Below are positions 55,992-64,000 of a stretch of 64,000 bases of DNA, piece after piece (the first letter of the stretch is position 1; each line of letters begins with the position of its first letter). The DNA is from Methylococcales bacterium (lineage in GTDB: Bacteria > Pseudomonadota > Gammaproteobacteria > Methylococcales > Methylomonadaceae), in contig JAPLRZ010000043.1 in assembly GCA_026398895.1 (NCBI GenBank), forward strand, positions 27,718-91,717, written 5' to 3'. The notes under the pieces are model-generated. The model was given only the letters and a program-made list of their open reading frames with translations, did not search any database and was not told the origin of the DNA. The translations under genes were made by a program, and so were the position numbers.

Positions 55992-56669
55992 GTGCGCTTA
56001 ATTCCTGTGATTGATTTAAAAGACGGCGTGGTGGTTCATGCGCAACGTGGTCAACGTGCCTCTTATCAACCGATTAATTCACCCTTAAGCCCCAGTGCCA
56101 ATGTCTATGCTGTCATCGACGCATTTTTACAGCTGCATGATTTTAGCGTTATCTATATAGCAGACTTAAATGCCATTACTCAGCAAGGCGATAATCAAGC
56201 GTTAATTTATGCAGTGTTACAGCGTTATCCGTTGATTACTTTCTGGCTAGATGCAGGCTATCAATCGCCTAGTTTAGCGTTTGCAGGGGTGGGTAATTAT
56301 CGACCTGTCCTAGGTAGCGAATGTTGTACCGCTGAGCAACTGGTGGCAACTCACAACGCGCTGTTGTCGTTAGATTTCTCCGTGCTTAATGAACTGCTAG
56401 GCGAGGCACAGTTATTTGATAATAGCCACTTATGGTCTAAACAAGTCATTATTATGACGCTGGCGCGAGTCGGTAGTGACTCAGGGGTTGATAGTGAAAA
56501 ATTACGTTTTTACCAACAAAACTATCCACAAACAGAATTTATCGCGGCGGGTGGTGTGCGCAACAAAGCCGACCTACAACAGCTTAAAACCATTGGTATT
56601 AATAGCGTTTTAGTCGCCAGTGCCTTACATACAAAAGCGATAAGCAAAGCCGATCTTACTAATCTATAG
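55992..56669 (+). CDS. HisA/HisF-related TIM-barrel protein
   Basis: 225 residues from a GTG start 6 bases past rsmI. LIPVIDLKDGVVVHAQRGQR, IYIADLNAITQQGDNQ, FWLDAGYQ, VLGSECC, IIMTLARVGSDSGVD, and AAGGVRNKADLQQLKTIG. It is shorter than HisA (about 245) and the substrate loops differ; it resembles the HisA-like proteins of methylotrophs and methanogens linked by genome context to methanopterin or methanofuran synthesis. That role here is inference. Confidence 0.8.
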   Translation: MRLIPVIDLKDGVVVHAQRGQRASYQPINSPLSPSANVYAVIDAFLQLHDFSVIYIADLNAITQQGDNQALIYAVLQRYPLITFWLDAGYQSPSLAFAGVGNYRPVLGSECCTAEQLVATHNALLSLDFSVLNELLGEAQLFDNSHLWSKQVIIMTLARVGSDSGVDSEKLRFYQQNYPQTEFIAAGGVRNKADLQQLKTIGINSVLVASALHTKAISKADLTNL

Positions 56670-57279
56670 ACAAAAGCTATTTCGATTTACTGGTAAACGC
56701 GGTAACTCCAATTTAGGATTAAAAAAGTCAGGGCGTTATTGACCCTTAATTTTTGTTGGGTACACAAAGCACGCGAATGGCAACATCGTGTCATCAACCC
56801 CTTAAACATTAAGACTCCTACTATTGTGAAAATTTCTACTCCAAGTACAGGATGGGTGATGAAATCTGTTCGACTAAAGTCTGAGGTTTTAACCTTTCAT
56901 ATTGAAATAAACCAAAACGTGCCTGAGATAGAAATGTTTAAAAGTGCGATAACCACTCATTTGAAAGAACACCACAATCGCCATAATCTCGCTCTCACAT
57001 AAGCACTTGGTTTTATCAGGCATTCAGAATAATCAATGGCTATAGCGAATCCAGAAAATTGTAACTCATTGATTTTAAAAAATTGATGCGTAACATCAGT
57101 TAATAATAGGTTTTCCGTTAGTGTATAAAAAGCCAATTAGATGTAAAATTGTGTCATTCAGCTTCTATACTAAGGGTGATTGACTATAAATACATACACT
57201 ATAATGCACACCAATCCCGCAAAAAAAGTTAAAAATCATCAAGTGTTCGTTGACTGGAGTGGCTTAACGAAAGCCGTGT
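56670..57279. other. 610-base gap with one doubtful small frame
   Basis: A TTG-started frame at 56739-57002 (87 codons, including TPSTGWVMKSVRLKSEV) has no clear ribosome site and no recognised family; I do not call it a gene. No RNA gene recognised. The RND operon promoter should lie at the right end. Confidence 0.5.
57180..57205 (+). promoter_or_regulatory. possible sigma-70 promoter of the RND operon
   Basis: TTGACT (57180-57185) and a perfect TATAAT (57200-57205) with a 14-base spacer, shorter than the optimum of 17, 75 bases before the first ATG. Short-spacer promoters are often activated by MerR-type regulators; no such gene is seen. Confidence 0.4.
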
Positions 57280-58815
57280 ATGAAGTCATTGGAAACTAAA
57301 GCCTTTACTATCATTTTACCAACACTTGTTTTTATCAGCACTTTGTTGCTGTCCGCTTGTACCTTAGGACCTGATTTTGTACGTCCTGATAGTCCCGATA
57401 CTCAAAACTATACTAGCGATAAACCATTAAAATCGGTTGGTGAACAATCTTTAGTGATGGGTAAGGAAATACCCGCGCAATGGTGGATGTTGTTTCGTTC
57501 ACCTCCGCTTGCGGCATTAATAGACAAAGCATTAAAACACAGCCCCGATTTGCAAGCCGCGCAAGCCGCCTTGACCGAAGCATCGGAAATAGCGATCGCA
57601 AAACAAAGTTCCTTGTTTCCTACGGTCGATGCCAGTTTTACTAGTTCCCGCTTAAAAACTACAGGCGCACAATTTGGTAGACCTGATGCGGGTGGAACAT
57701 TGTTCAATCTTGACAATGCGACTATCAAAGTCTCCTATACGCTGGATGTTTTTGGTGCAGTGCGCCGTCAACTGGAAGGCTTGATGGCGGAAGCGGATTA
57801 TCAGCGGTTTCAATTGGAAGGTGCATTTTTAACTTTATCCAGCAATATTGTCACCACGGCAATTGAAGAAGCGGCATTACGCGATCAAATCAGCACGACC
57901 GAAGAACTGATTAAGGCGAGAGTCGAGCAACTCACTATTGCTAAGCAGCAATTTGAATCAGGTGGCACGTCACAAGTTGATGTATTGACCCAGCAAGCAG
58001 AATTGGAACAAGAGCGTACTGCGTTACCGCCGTTACAAAAGCAATTAATGCAGGCGCGTCATCGTTTAACGGCGTTAGTGGGCGATTTACCCAACAACGA
58101 TCTTGCCGCGCAATTTACTTTAGCTGATTTGAAGCTGCCATTAGAATTACCCTTGAGTATCCCGTCTAAATTGGTCGCACAACGCCCCGATATTCGAGCG
58201 CAAGAAGCCTTATTACACGCGGCGAATGCAAAAATCGGGGTGGTTGCCGCTCAGATGTTCCCAGATTTTACCATTAGCGCGAATGTAGGCAGTATTGCTA
58301 CCAAGATGGGTGATTTGTTTATGCCTGGCAGTGCTATTTGGACGACAGGACTTAATTTATTACAGCCTGTTTTTCACGGTGGCGAAAATATACATCAAAA
58401 CCACGCGACTGTTGCCGCTTATGAAGCGGCTGCGGCGCGTTATCGCAGTACGGTATTGCTAGCCTTTCAAAATGTAGCCGATAGCTTGACCGCACTAGAA
58501 GCCGATGCCAGCGCAGTCAAGGCACAAACTGCCGCTGAACAAGCGGCATTGGCAAGTTTAGAGCTGAGTCGTACTCAGTATCAAGTCGGTGCGGTAAGTT
58601 ATTTATCGTTGCTCACAGCGCAAAACACTTATCAACAAGCGCGACTCGGACAAATCAAAGCGCAAGCAATCCGTTTAGCCGATACTGCCGCGCTGTTTCA
58701 AGCCTTAGGAGGTGGTTGGTGGAATCGTGCTGATTTATCTAGGACGTTGGCAGCGCAACAGAAAAAACCAGAAACATCGTCGTTCTTGCCCTTTTTCGAT
58801 TGGAATTTTAAATAA
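57280..58815 (+). CDS. RND efflux outer-membrane lipoprotein (NodT/OprM family)
   Basis: 511 residues. Signal peptide II with lipobox LLSACTLGPDFVRP (Cys near residue 27), then two OEP repeats with long helices (ALTEASEIAIAKQSSLFPTV, RPDIRAQEALLHAANAKIGV). It forms the trimeric TolC-like exit duct. The stop overlaps the adaptor start by one base (TAATG). Confidence 0.95.
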   Translation: MKSLETKAFTIILPTLVFISTLLLSACTLGPDFVRPDSPDTQNYTSDKPLKSVGEQSLVMGKEIPAQWWMLFRSPPLAALIDKALKHSPDLQAAQAALTEASEIAIAKQSSLFPTVDASFTSSRLKTTGAQFGRPDAGGTLFNLDNATIKVSYTLDVFGAVRRQLEGLMAEADYQRFQLEGAFLTLSSNIVTTAIEEAALRDQISTTEELIKARVEQLTIAKQQFESGGTSQVDVLTQQAELEQERTALPPLQKQLMQARHRLTALVGDLPNNDLAAQFTLADLKLPLELPLSIPSKLVAQRPDIRAQEALLHAANAKIGVVAAQMFPDFTISANVGSIATKMGDLFMPGSAIWTTGLNLLQPVFHGGENIHQNHATVAAYEAAAARYRSTVLLAFQNVADSLTALEADASAVKAQTAAEQAALASLELSRTQYQVGAVSYLSLLTAQNTYQQARLGQIKAQAIRLADTAALFQALGGGWWNRADLSRTLAAQQKKPETSSFLPFFDWNFK

Positions 58816-59942
58816 TGATTAAGCGTTTACTGATTATGCTCGTTATCGTCGGGCTAATATTTGGTGGTATTTTTGGCTTTATTAGCTTTAAAGCCAAAAT
58901 GATTAAGCAATACATGGCTTCTATGGGCAACGCGTCGCAAACTGTTTCTACTACCGTTGCTAGTTATCAAGATTGGTCATCTAATCTGGACGCAGTGGGT
59001 AGTTTAGCTCCAGTTCAAGGTGCTGATTTAAGCGCGGAAGTATCGGGCATAGTCACAGAAATTTTTTTTCAACAAGGCGATGATGTTGTTGCAGGCTCGC
59101 CGTTGGTGCAACTCAAAGCTGATGATGACATTGCCAAACTAAAATCATTAAAAGCCGTCGAAGAATTAGCGCGTCTGACTTATCAACGCAATCAAGCCCA
59201 GTTGCTGGCGAAAGCGATTAGTCAGCAAATAGTGGACAGTAATAAAGCTGATTTAACTAGAGCCAGTGCAAATGTTGCCGAACAACAAGCTTTGGTGAAT
59301 AAAAAATTAATTCGCGCCCCTTTTTCAGGACGCTTAGGCATTCGTACCGTCAACCTTGGGCAGTATCTGAATGCTGGCACATCGATAGTCACGCTACAAG
59401 CATTAAATACCCTGTATGTAGATTTTTTCCTACCTCAGCAAGATTTGGCTAAAATCGCTATTGGTCAAACAGTTGAGGTTCATATTGATGCCTATCCTAG
59501 CCAAAAATTCATGGGTAAAGTGGTAGTGATTAATCCTAAAGTCGATGCAAATACTCGCAATGTGCAGATAAGAGCGGTGCTTGATAATGCCAAACACCAA
59601 TTATTAGCGGGTATGTATGCCAATGTGAAAGTTGTCACAGATTCAGCGCAACGCGCCCTCACCTTGCCTAATACCGTGATTAGTTTTAACTCTTACGGTT
59701 CTACCGTGTTTTTAATCGAAACCAACAAAGATGAGCAAGGTAAAGAAAAACGCACAGCTAAACAGGTATTTGTCACCACAGGCGCGACACGCGGCGATCA
59801 AGTTGCAATTCTTAAAGGCATTAAAGAAGGTGATACCGTTGTTACCTCAGGGCAACTCAAATTGCGCAATGGCTCTGTCGTGCTAATTAATAATACGGTA
59901 CAGCCCAGTAATGAAGCTAATCCACAACCTAACGACTTATAG
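58815..59942 (+). CDS. RND efflux periplasmic adaptor (membrane-fusion protein)
   Basis: 375 residues. An N-terminal helix (LLIMLVIVGLIFGGIFGFIS) anchors it, followed by a lipoyl half-motif (GADLSAEVSGIVTEIFFQQG), a helical hairpin, the second lipoyl half (IRAPFSGRLGIRTVNLGQYL), and beta-barrel and membrane-proximal domains. The hairpin is short (about 50 residues), as in MexA-type or MdtA-type adaptors of short-hairpin class. It joins the permease to the outer-membrane protein. Confidence 0.95.
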   Translation: MIKRLLIMLVIVGLIFGGIFGFISFKAKMIKQYMASMGNASQTVSTTVASYQDWSSNLDAVGSLAPVQGADLSAEVSGIVTEIFFQQGDDVVAGSPLVQLKADDDIAKLKSLKAVEELARLTYQRNQAQLLAKAISQQIVDSNKADLTRASANVAEQQALVNKKLIRAPFSGRLGIRTVNLGQYLNAGTSIVTLQALNTLYVDFFLPQQDLAKIAIGQTVEVHIDAYPSQKFMGKVVVINPKVDANTRNVQIRAVLDNAKHQLLAGMYANVKVVTDSAQRALTLPNTVISFNSYGSTVFLIETNKDEQGKEKRTAKQVFVTTGATRGDQVAILKGIKEGDTVVTSGQLKLRNGSVVLINNTVQPSNEANPQPNDL

Positions 59943-59944
59943 TT

Positions 59945-62900
59945 ATGAATTTTACTGATATTTTCATACACAGACCTGTATTAGCGACTGTTGTTAGCTT
60001 GGTGCTGTTGGTATTGGGATTACGCGCTTTAACTAATCTACCTATTTTGCAATATCCACGCACAGAAAACGCGGTTGTCACCGTGACCACCGTTTATTAT
60101 GGTGCTGACCCTGCATTGGTGGCGGGCTTTATTACCACGCCGCTGGAAAATGCAATTGCCCAAGCCAATGGTATTGATTACCTCACTTCATCCAGCAAAA
60201 GTGGTATCAGCACCATTACTGCTAATTTACAGCTCAATTTCAACACCGATAATGCCTTAACTGAAATCAGTGCCAAAGTCAGTTCGGCAATTAATCAATT
60301 ACCACCCGAAGCACAAAATCCGTCAATTAGCCTCCGAATTGGTGAAACCATCGATTCTATGTATATCGGTTTTTCCAGTGATGTATTACCCGCTAACAAT
60401 ATCACTGATTATATATTGAGTTCTGTGCAACCCAGATTACAAGCAGTCGAAGGCATACAAACCGCTGAAATATTGGGCGGCAAAAACTTTGCCCTGCGTG
60501 CGTGGCTAGACCCCGATAAGTTAGCCGCTTACGCGCTGAATGCGGCTGATGTCAGTGTCGCGCTGGCTAAAAATGATTTTTTATCCAGCTTGGGCAATAC
60601 CAAAGGTTCAATGGTGCAAGTGAATTTAGTCGCTTCAACCAGTCTGCACACCGTGGAAGAATTTGAAAATCTGGTTATCAAACAACAAAACAACGCCATT
60701 ATTCGCTTAAAAGATGTCGCAAAAGTGACCTTAGGCGCGGACGACTACGAATCCAGCGTGGCATTTGATGGCAATAAAGCGGTTTATGTGGGCTTACAAA
60801 TCGCCCCGAATGCCAATTTATTGGAAGTCATTGGGCGAGTGAAAGCGGTTTTACCTGATATTCAAGCGCAATTACCCACAGGAATTGAGGGCAAAATTGT
60901 TTACGATGCTACCAACTTTGTCCAAAGTGCGATTGATGGCGTAACCCGCACATTGGTTGAAGCCTTGCTCATCGTCATTTTAGTGGTGTTTGCATTTCTG
61001 GGTTCGCCGCGTGAAATTCTAATTCCGATTGTTGCTATCCCGTTATCGCTAGTCGGTACGTTTATCATCATGCTGTTATTTGGCTTTTCGATTAATTTAT
61101 TGACCTTATTGGCGTTAGTTATCGCCATCGGTTTAGTGGTCGATGATGCCATTATTATTGTCGAAAACGTCAATCGGCATTTAAAGCAAGGCATGAAACC
61201 CACCGCTGCCTCATTACTCGCGGCGCGTGAATTGTCAGGGCCGATTATTGCCATGACTATCGTATTAATCGCCGTGTATGTGCCTGTGGGTTTTCAAGGC
61301 GGTTTAACAGGCGTGTTGTTCACCGAATTTGCGGTAACGTTGGCAGGAGCGGTGACTATTTCGGCAATCGTCGCGCTGACTTTATCACCGATGATGTGTT
61401 CTAAAATGTTAGCGCACACCGATGACCATCAAGGTTGGCAAGAAAAAACCATTGCCTTTATCGACAGTAGTTTTGACCGCGTGAATAACCGTTATGCACG
61501 CACCCTGCACGGTTCTTTGAACTATTTACCTGTCACCGTTGTGTTCGCGCTGATTATGTTGGCAAGCAGTTATTTTCTCTATCAAAGTGCGAAAAGCGAA
61601 CTCGCGCCTCAAGAAGACCAAGGCATCGTTATCACCTTCGCCTCCTCCGCGCCGAATGCAACACTGGAACAACGTTTGCTATCGTCTAAGCAAGTCTATG
61701 AAAAAATTGTCAAACATCCCGAAACTAATCATGTGTTTCAATTGGATGTACCAGGGCAATCAATCGGTGGAATGGTGCTGAAACCGTGGGATGAGCGCAC
61801 ACTCACTAGCAACGCACTCCAGCCCATCGTTCAACAGGAAATGAATGAGATTGCGGGCAGTCGTGTTGCAGTAATTCAACCGCCTTCTCTTCCTGGAAGT
61901 CGCGGTATGCCGATACAATTCGTCATCAACTCCACCGAATCAGTGGCACAAATGCTGGCTGTCTCTGAGCAATTTATGCAGGACGCGCAAAAAAGCGGAA
62001 TGTTCATGTTCCTAGACAGTGATTTAAAAGTCGATCAACCACAATCACGCGTTATCATCGACCGCAATAAAACCGCGCTGTTAGGCTTAACTATGCAAGA
62101 TGTGGGCGCGTCTTTAAATGCCATGCTGGGCGGTGGTTATGTCAATTATTTCAGCCCAGCAGAACGCTCTTATAAGGTGATACCGCAAGTTCAGCAAAAA
62201 TCACGACTCAATGCAGAGCAGTTGCTCAATTATCAGTTTCGCACTGCCACAGGTGAATCAGTCGCTTTGTCCACCATTGCCAGTATCAAAAATGAAACCG
62301 TACCACAATCGTTAAACCATTTTCAACAGCTCAATTCTGCGACTATTTCAGGCGTACCGTTACCCGATGTTGCCTTAGGTGACGCGCTCCATAGCCTAAA
62401 AGCACTTGCAGAACGCACATTACCAAGAGGTTATTCACTGGATTACAGCGGGCAATCACGCCAACTCATGCAGGAATCCAACGCCTTTATCATCACTTTT
62501 TCATTCGCGTTAATTATTATCTTTCTAGCATTAGCAGCGCAATTTGAAAGTTTTCGTGATCCGTTGATTATTCTAGTGTCCGTGCCTATGTCGATTGCAG
62601 GCGCGTTAATCTTTGTTGCTTTAGGTATCGGCAACGCCACACTGAATATTTATACCGAAGTGGGTTTTGTCACCTTAATGGGCTTAATCAGTAAACACGG
62701 CATTTTAATCGTCGAATTTGCCAATAACAGCCAACGCGAAGGGCTATCTAAACGCGAGGCAATTGAACACGCCGCCGCAACCCGCTTACGACCCATTTTA
62801 ATGACCACCGCCGCGATGGTATTAGGCGTATTACCGCTGATTTTTGCCACAGGTGCAGGCGCAGCATCACGCTTTAATATGGGATTAGTCATTGCCACAG

Positions 62901-63001
62901 GTTTGGCAATTGGCACACTATTTACCCTGTTCGTTGTCCCAGCGGTGTATTTGCTAATCGGACAAAATCATTCAAAATTGGTGATTGAAGACGAGTTATA
63001 A
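59945..63001 (+). CDS. RND multidrug efflux permease (HAE1 family)
   Basis: 1018 residues, twelve helices with two large periplasmic loops. N-terminus FTDIFIHRPVLATVVSLVLL; the proton-relay Asp pair in IGLVVDDAIIIVENV (near residue 400) and partner Lys in LMGLISKHGILIVEFANN (near 917). The hydrophobe/amphiphile RND family exports drugs, dyes, bile salts or solvents. It starts 2 bases after the adaptor stop; the three genes form a complete tripartite pump. No adjacent regulator gene. Confidence 0.96.
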   Translation: MNFTDIFIHRPVLATVVSLVLLVLGLRALTNLPILQYPRTENAVVTVTTVYYGADPALVAGFITTPLENAIAQANGIDYLTSSSKSGISTITANLQLNFNTDNALTEISAKVSSAINQLPPEAQNPSISLRIGETIDSMYIGFSSDVLPANNITDYILSSVQPRLQAVEGIQTAEILGGKNFALRAWLDPDKLAAYALNAADVSVALAKNDFLSSLGNTKGSMVQVNLVASTSLHTVEEFENLVIKQQNNAIIRLKDVAKVTLGADDYESSVAFDGNKAVYVGLQIAPNANLLEVIGRVKAVLPDIQAQLPTGIEGKIVYDATNFVQSAIDGVTRTLVEALLIVILVVFAFLGSPREILIPIVAIPLSLVGTFIIMLLFGFSINLLTLLALVIAIGLVVDDAIIIVENVNRHLKQGMKPTAASLLAARELSGPIIAMTIVLIAVYVPVGFQGGLTGVLFTEFAVTLAGAVTISAIVALTLSPMMCSKMLAHTDDHQGWQEKTIAFIDSSFDRVNNRYARTLHGSLNYLPVTVVFALIMLASSYFLYQSAKSELAPQEDQGIVITFASSAPNATLEQRLLSSKQVYEKIVKHPETNHVFQLDVPGQSIGGMVLKPWDERTLTSNALQPIVQQEMNEIAGSRVAVIQPPSLPGSRGMPIQFVINSTESVAQMLAVSEQFMQDAQKSGMFMFLDSDLKVDQPQSRVIIDRNKTALLGLTMQDVGASLNAMLGGGYVNYFSPAERSYKVIPQVQQKSRLNAEQLLNYQFRTATGESVALSTIASIKNETVPQSLNHFQQLNSATISGVPLPDVALGDALHSLKALAERTLPRGYSLDYSGQSRQLMQESNAFIITFSFALIIIFLALAAQFESFRDPLIILVSVPMSIAGALIFVALGIGNATLNIYTEVGFVTLMGLISKHGILIVEFANNSQREGLSKREAIEHAAATRLRPILMTTAAMVLGVLPLIFATGAGAASRFNMGLVIATGLAIGTLFTLFVVPAVYLLIGQNHSKLVIEDEL

Positions 63002-63012
63002 AACGAAAAATT

Positions 63013-63041
63013 CTGGCGTGCAAGCTTTGCTTGCACGTCAG
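63013..63041 (+). terminator. hairpin after the RND operon
   Basis: CGTGCAAGC/GCTTGCACG with loop TTT, 14 bases after the permease stop. The following T run is weak. Confidence 0.6.
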
Positions 63042-63130
63042 CCTGACCTTCAATGTTCAGCAATTATTGCTAAGAAATAACCGCTACCTAATGGATAAGT
63101 TCATAGTAATAAATTCGGATGTATAAAAAA

Positions 63131-63229
63131 CGTCATTACGGCAGGAATGCCGCAATCCAGAAGCCAAGGATGGCGCACACTCGAACACATCCCTGTGACT
63201 GGATTCCAGCATCCATGCTGGAATGACGG
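63131..63229. repeat. CGTCATT/GGAATCCAG inverted repeat
   Basis: CGTCATTACGGCAGGAATG and CATGCTGGAATGACG, with inner AATCCAG/CTGGATT, face each other across a 40-base spacer. A well-spread type of bacterial dispersed repeat; the rest of the gap 63002-63271 is empty. Confidence 0.7.
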
Positions 63230-63271
63230 CGACTCTTAATACACGCCGACTTTTTATTGTGAACTTAACTA

Positions 63272-63862
63272 TTAATTCGCCGCTTTAAAATCATATTGCT
63301 TAAATTTTTCTTTCAATACGGCAATATCTTTTTTCAACGTCACCGAAATGGGTTTTGTGATTGCAATAGTTTCCAGTAGTTTCTCGGTGGTAATGGTTTT
63401 ATCATCAGAGAAAAACGCCGTTTCGATGGTTTCTTTTACCACCGCTTCAATATCTGCACCACAAAAACCATCAGTGGCTTTTAATAATTTGATGGTATCA
63501 ATCGCATGATTAAATTTACCGCGTTTTTTCAAATGAATTTCAAAAATACTACGCCGTTCTTCGTCATTGGGTAACACAACCAAAAACAATTTATCAAACC
63601 GACCTTTACGCAAAAATTCAGGCGGTAATGTCTCCACATTATTAGAGGTTGCCAATACATAAACCGAGCTTTCTTTTTCTTGCAATCACGTTAAAAAATT
63701 ACCGAATAAACGGGTGGTTATATCACTACCGCCGCCGTTACCGCCAACACCTGCAAAGGCTTTTTCTAATTCATCAATCCATAATACACAAGGTGAAACG
63801 GCTTCGGCGGTTTTAATGGCTTTGCGTAAATTCTCTTCACTTTCACCGACATATTTACCCAT
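63272..63862 (-). pseudogene. AAA ATPase (Ycf46-like), truncated and with an in-frame TGA
   Basis: The minus-strand frame reads GKYVGESEENLRKAI, Walker B CVLWIDELEKAFAG, GGGSDITTRLFGNFLT, TGA, LQEKESSVYVLATSN, then LPPEFLRKGRFDKLFLVVLP with the Arg finger region. The TGA at 63686-63688 stands where relatives have Trp (TGG). The Walker A part is missing: the homology stops at 63862, where foreign A/T-rich sequence begins. In family Ycf46-like ATPases have roles in stress or CO2 response; here the gene is dead unless the TGA is a sequencing error and the break is repaired. Confidence 0.85.
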
Positions 63863-64000
63863 TAGAGTTGTTGCCAGATAGTTAATGTATTAAAATAGAT
63901 ATAATTATATTAAAAATAAATAATAACAATGATATATAAAAATATAGAAGATATAAAGAATAATAGGGTAAGCTCATCGTTGATAGGAATGAAAATAGAA
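63863..64000 (+). mobile_element. probable insertion sequence, left end
   Basis: From about 63863 the sequence changes to very A/T-rich DNA beginning TAGAGTTGTTGCCAGATAG, directly abutting the broken ATPase gene. An open frame starts within it (63929). The layout fits an IS inserted in the ATPase gene and cut by the window edge. Terminal repeats and target duplication cannot be seen here. Confidence 0.55.
63929..64000 (+). CDS. start of a possible transposase, cut by window edge
   Basis: 24 codons visible: MIYKNIEDIKNNRVSSSLIG then MKIE. The short conserved-looking RVSSSLIGM near the start resembles the N-termini of IS5-type transposases, which begin with a similar xLTGxxxxxF segment. Too short for a firm call; the position at the break of the ATPase gene is the main support. 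Confidence 0.45.
   Translation, partial: MIYKNIEDIKNNRVSSSLIGMKIE

Noticed and set aside
56739..57002. 87-codon frame after the hisA-like gene
   Set aside because: TTG start, no ribosome site and no family resemblance; kept only as a note within the gap.

Overview
The window looks like chromosomal DNA of a gammaproteobacterial (type I, Methylococcales-like) methanotroph or methylotroph. It carries two methylene-tetrahydromethanopterin dehydrogenases of the MtdB family, serine-glyoxylate aminotransferase with hydroxypyruvate reductase (serine-cycle enzymes), hydroxypyruvate isomerase next to a tartronate-semialdehyde reductase, and a HisA-like protein of a kind found in C1 users. Housekeeping operons (fMet tRNA-rimP-nusA-infB-rbfA, truB-rpsO-pnp, argD-argF, argA, ilvD, rsmI) are of gammaproteobacterial type. 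No methane monooxygenase or methanol dehydrogenase gene is present, so methane oxidation itself is not shown here. Genus assignment is inference.

Layout. 1-12.6 kb: rlmJ (cut by the window edge), small envelope genes, a CorB-like transporter, an RhlE helicase, a YdjM-like membrane protein, phosphomannomutase, a QseBC-like two-component pair, a YfhL ferredoxin, and the hyi-glxR pair. 12.6-15.7 kb: a minus-strand operon of porin-like protein, PstS-like small binding protein and membrane diguanylate cyclase. 15.9-18.5 kb: sga, a small orphan gene and hprA. 18.6-23.5 kb: an accessory stretch with a second RhlE helicase, an HNH-type protein, a REP-associated tyrosine transposase (RAYT) between inverted REP copies, and HicAB and HigBA toxin-antitoxin pairs. 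23.5-34.5 kb: the translation and RNA-processing cluster, interrupted between rbfA and truB by an HpaII-like restriction-modification gene set that carries a frameshift. 34.5-38.0 kb: an unrecognised 1163-residue membrane protein. 38.1-39.1 kb: decayed DNA with a HupE/UreJ remnant and an hsdM pseudogene split by a palindromic element. 39.2-42 kb: the mtdB pair and a membrane protein. 42-49 kb: two esterase-like hydrolases, a FUN14 protein, argD-argF, an SH3 protein and ilvD. 49-57 kb: a lipoprotein, two glycosyltransferases, argA, cpdA, rsmI and the hisA-like gene. 57.3-63 kb: a complete RND efflux operon. 63.3-64 kb: an AAA ATPase pseudogene with an in-frame TGA, broken by what looks like an insertion sequence running off the right edge.

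How it fits together. MtdB oxidises methylene-H4MPT on the formaldehyde-to-formate route. Sga and HprA handle glyoxylate, serine and hydroxypyruvate, and Hyi plus GlxR offer a second path from hydroxypyruvate to glycerate through tartronate semialdehyde. The most unusual material is in the accessory DNA: an in-frame fusion of a C5-methyltransferase to an HpaII-type nuclease that is then frameshifted in an A run; an hsdM gene split by a roughly 103-bp palindromic element but still readable on both sides; a RAYT/REP/HNH module; and several families of nested inverted repeats. Two restriction-modification systems and one AAA ATPase in this window all carry inactivating lesions, which suggests active gene decay, or assembly errors in some cases.
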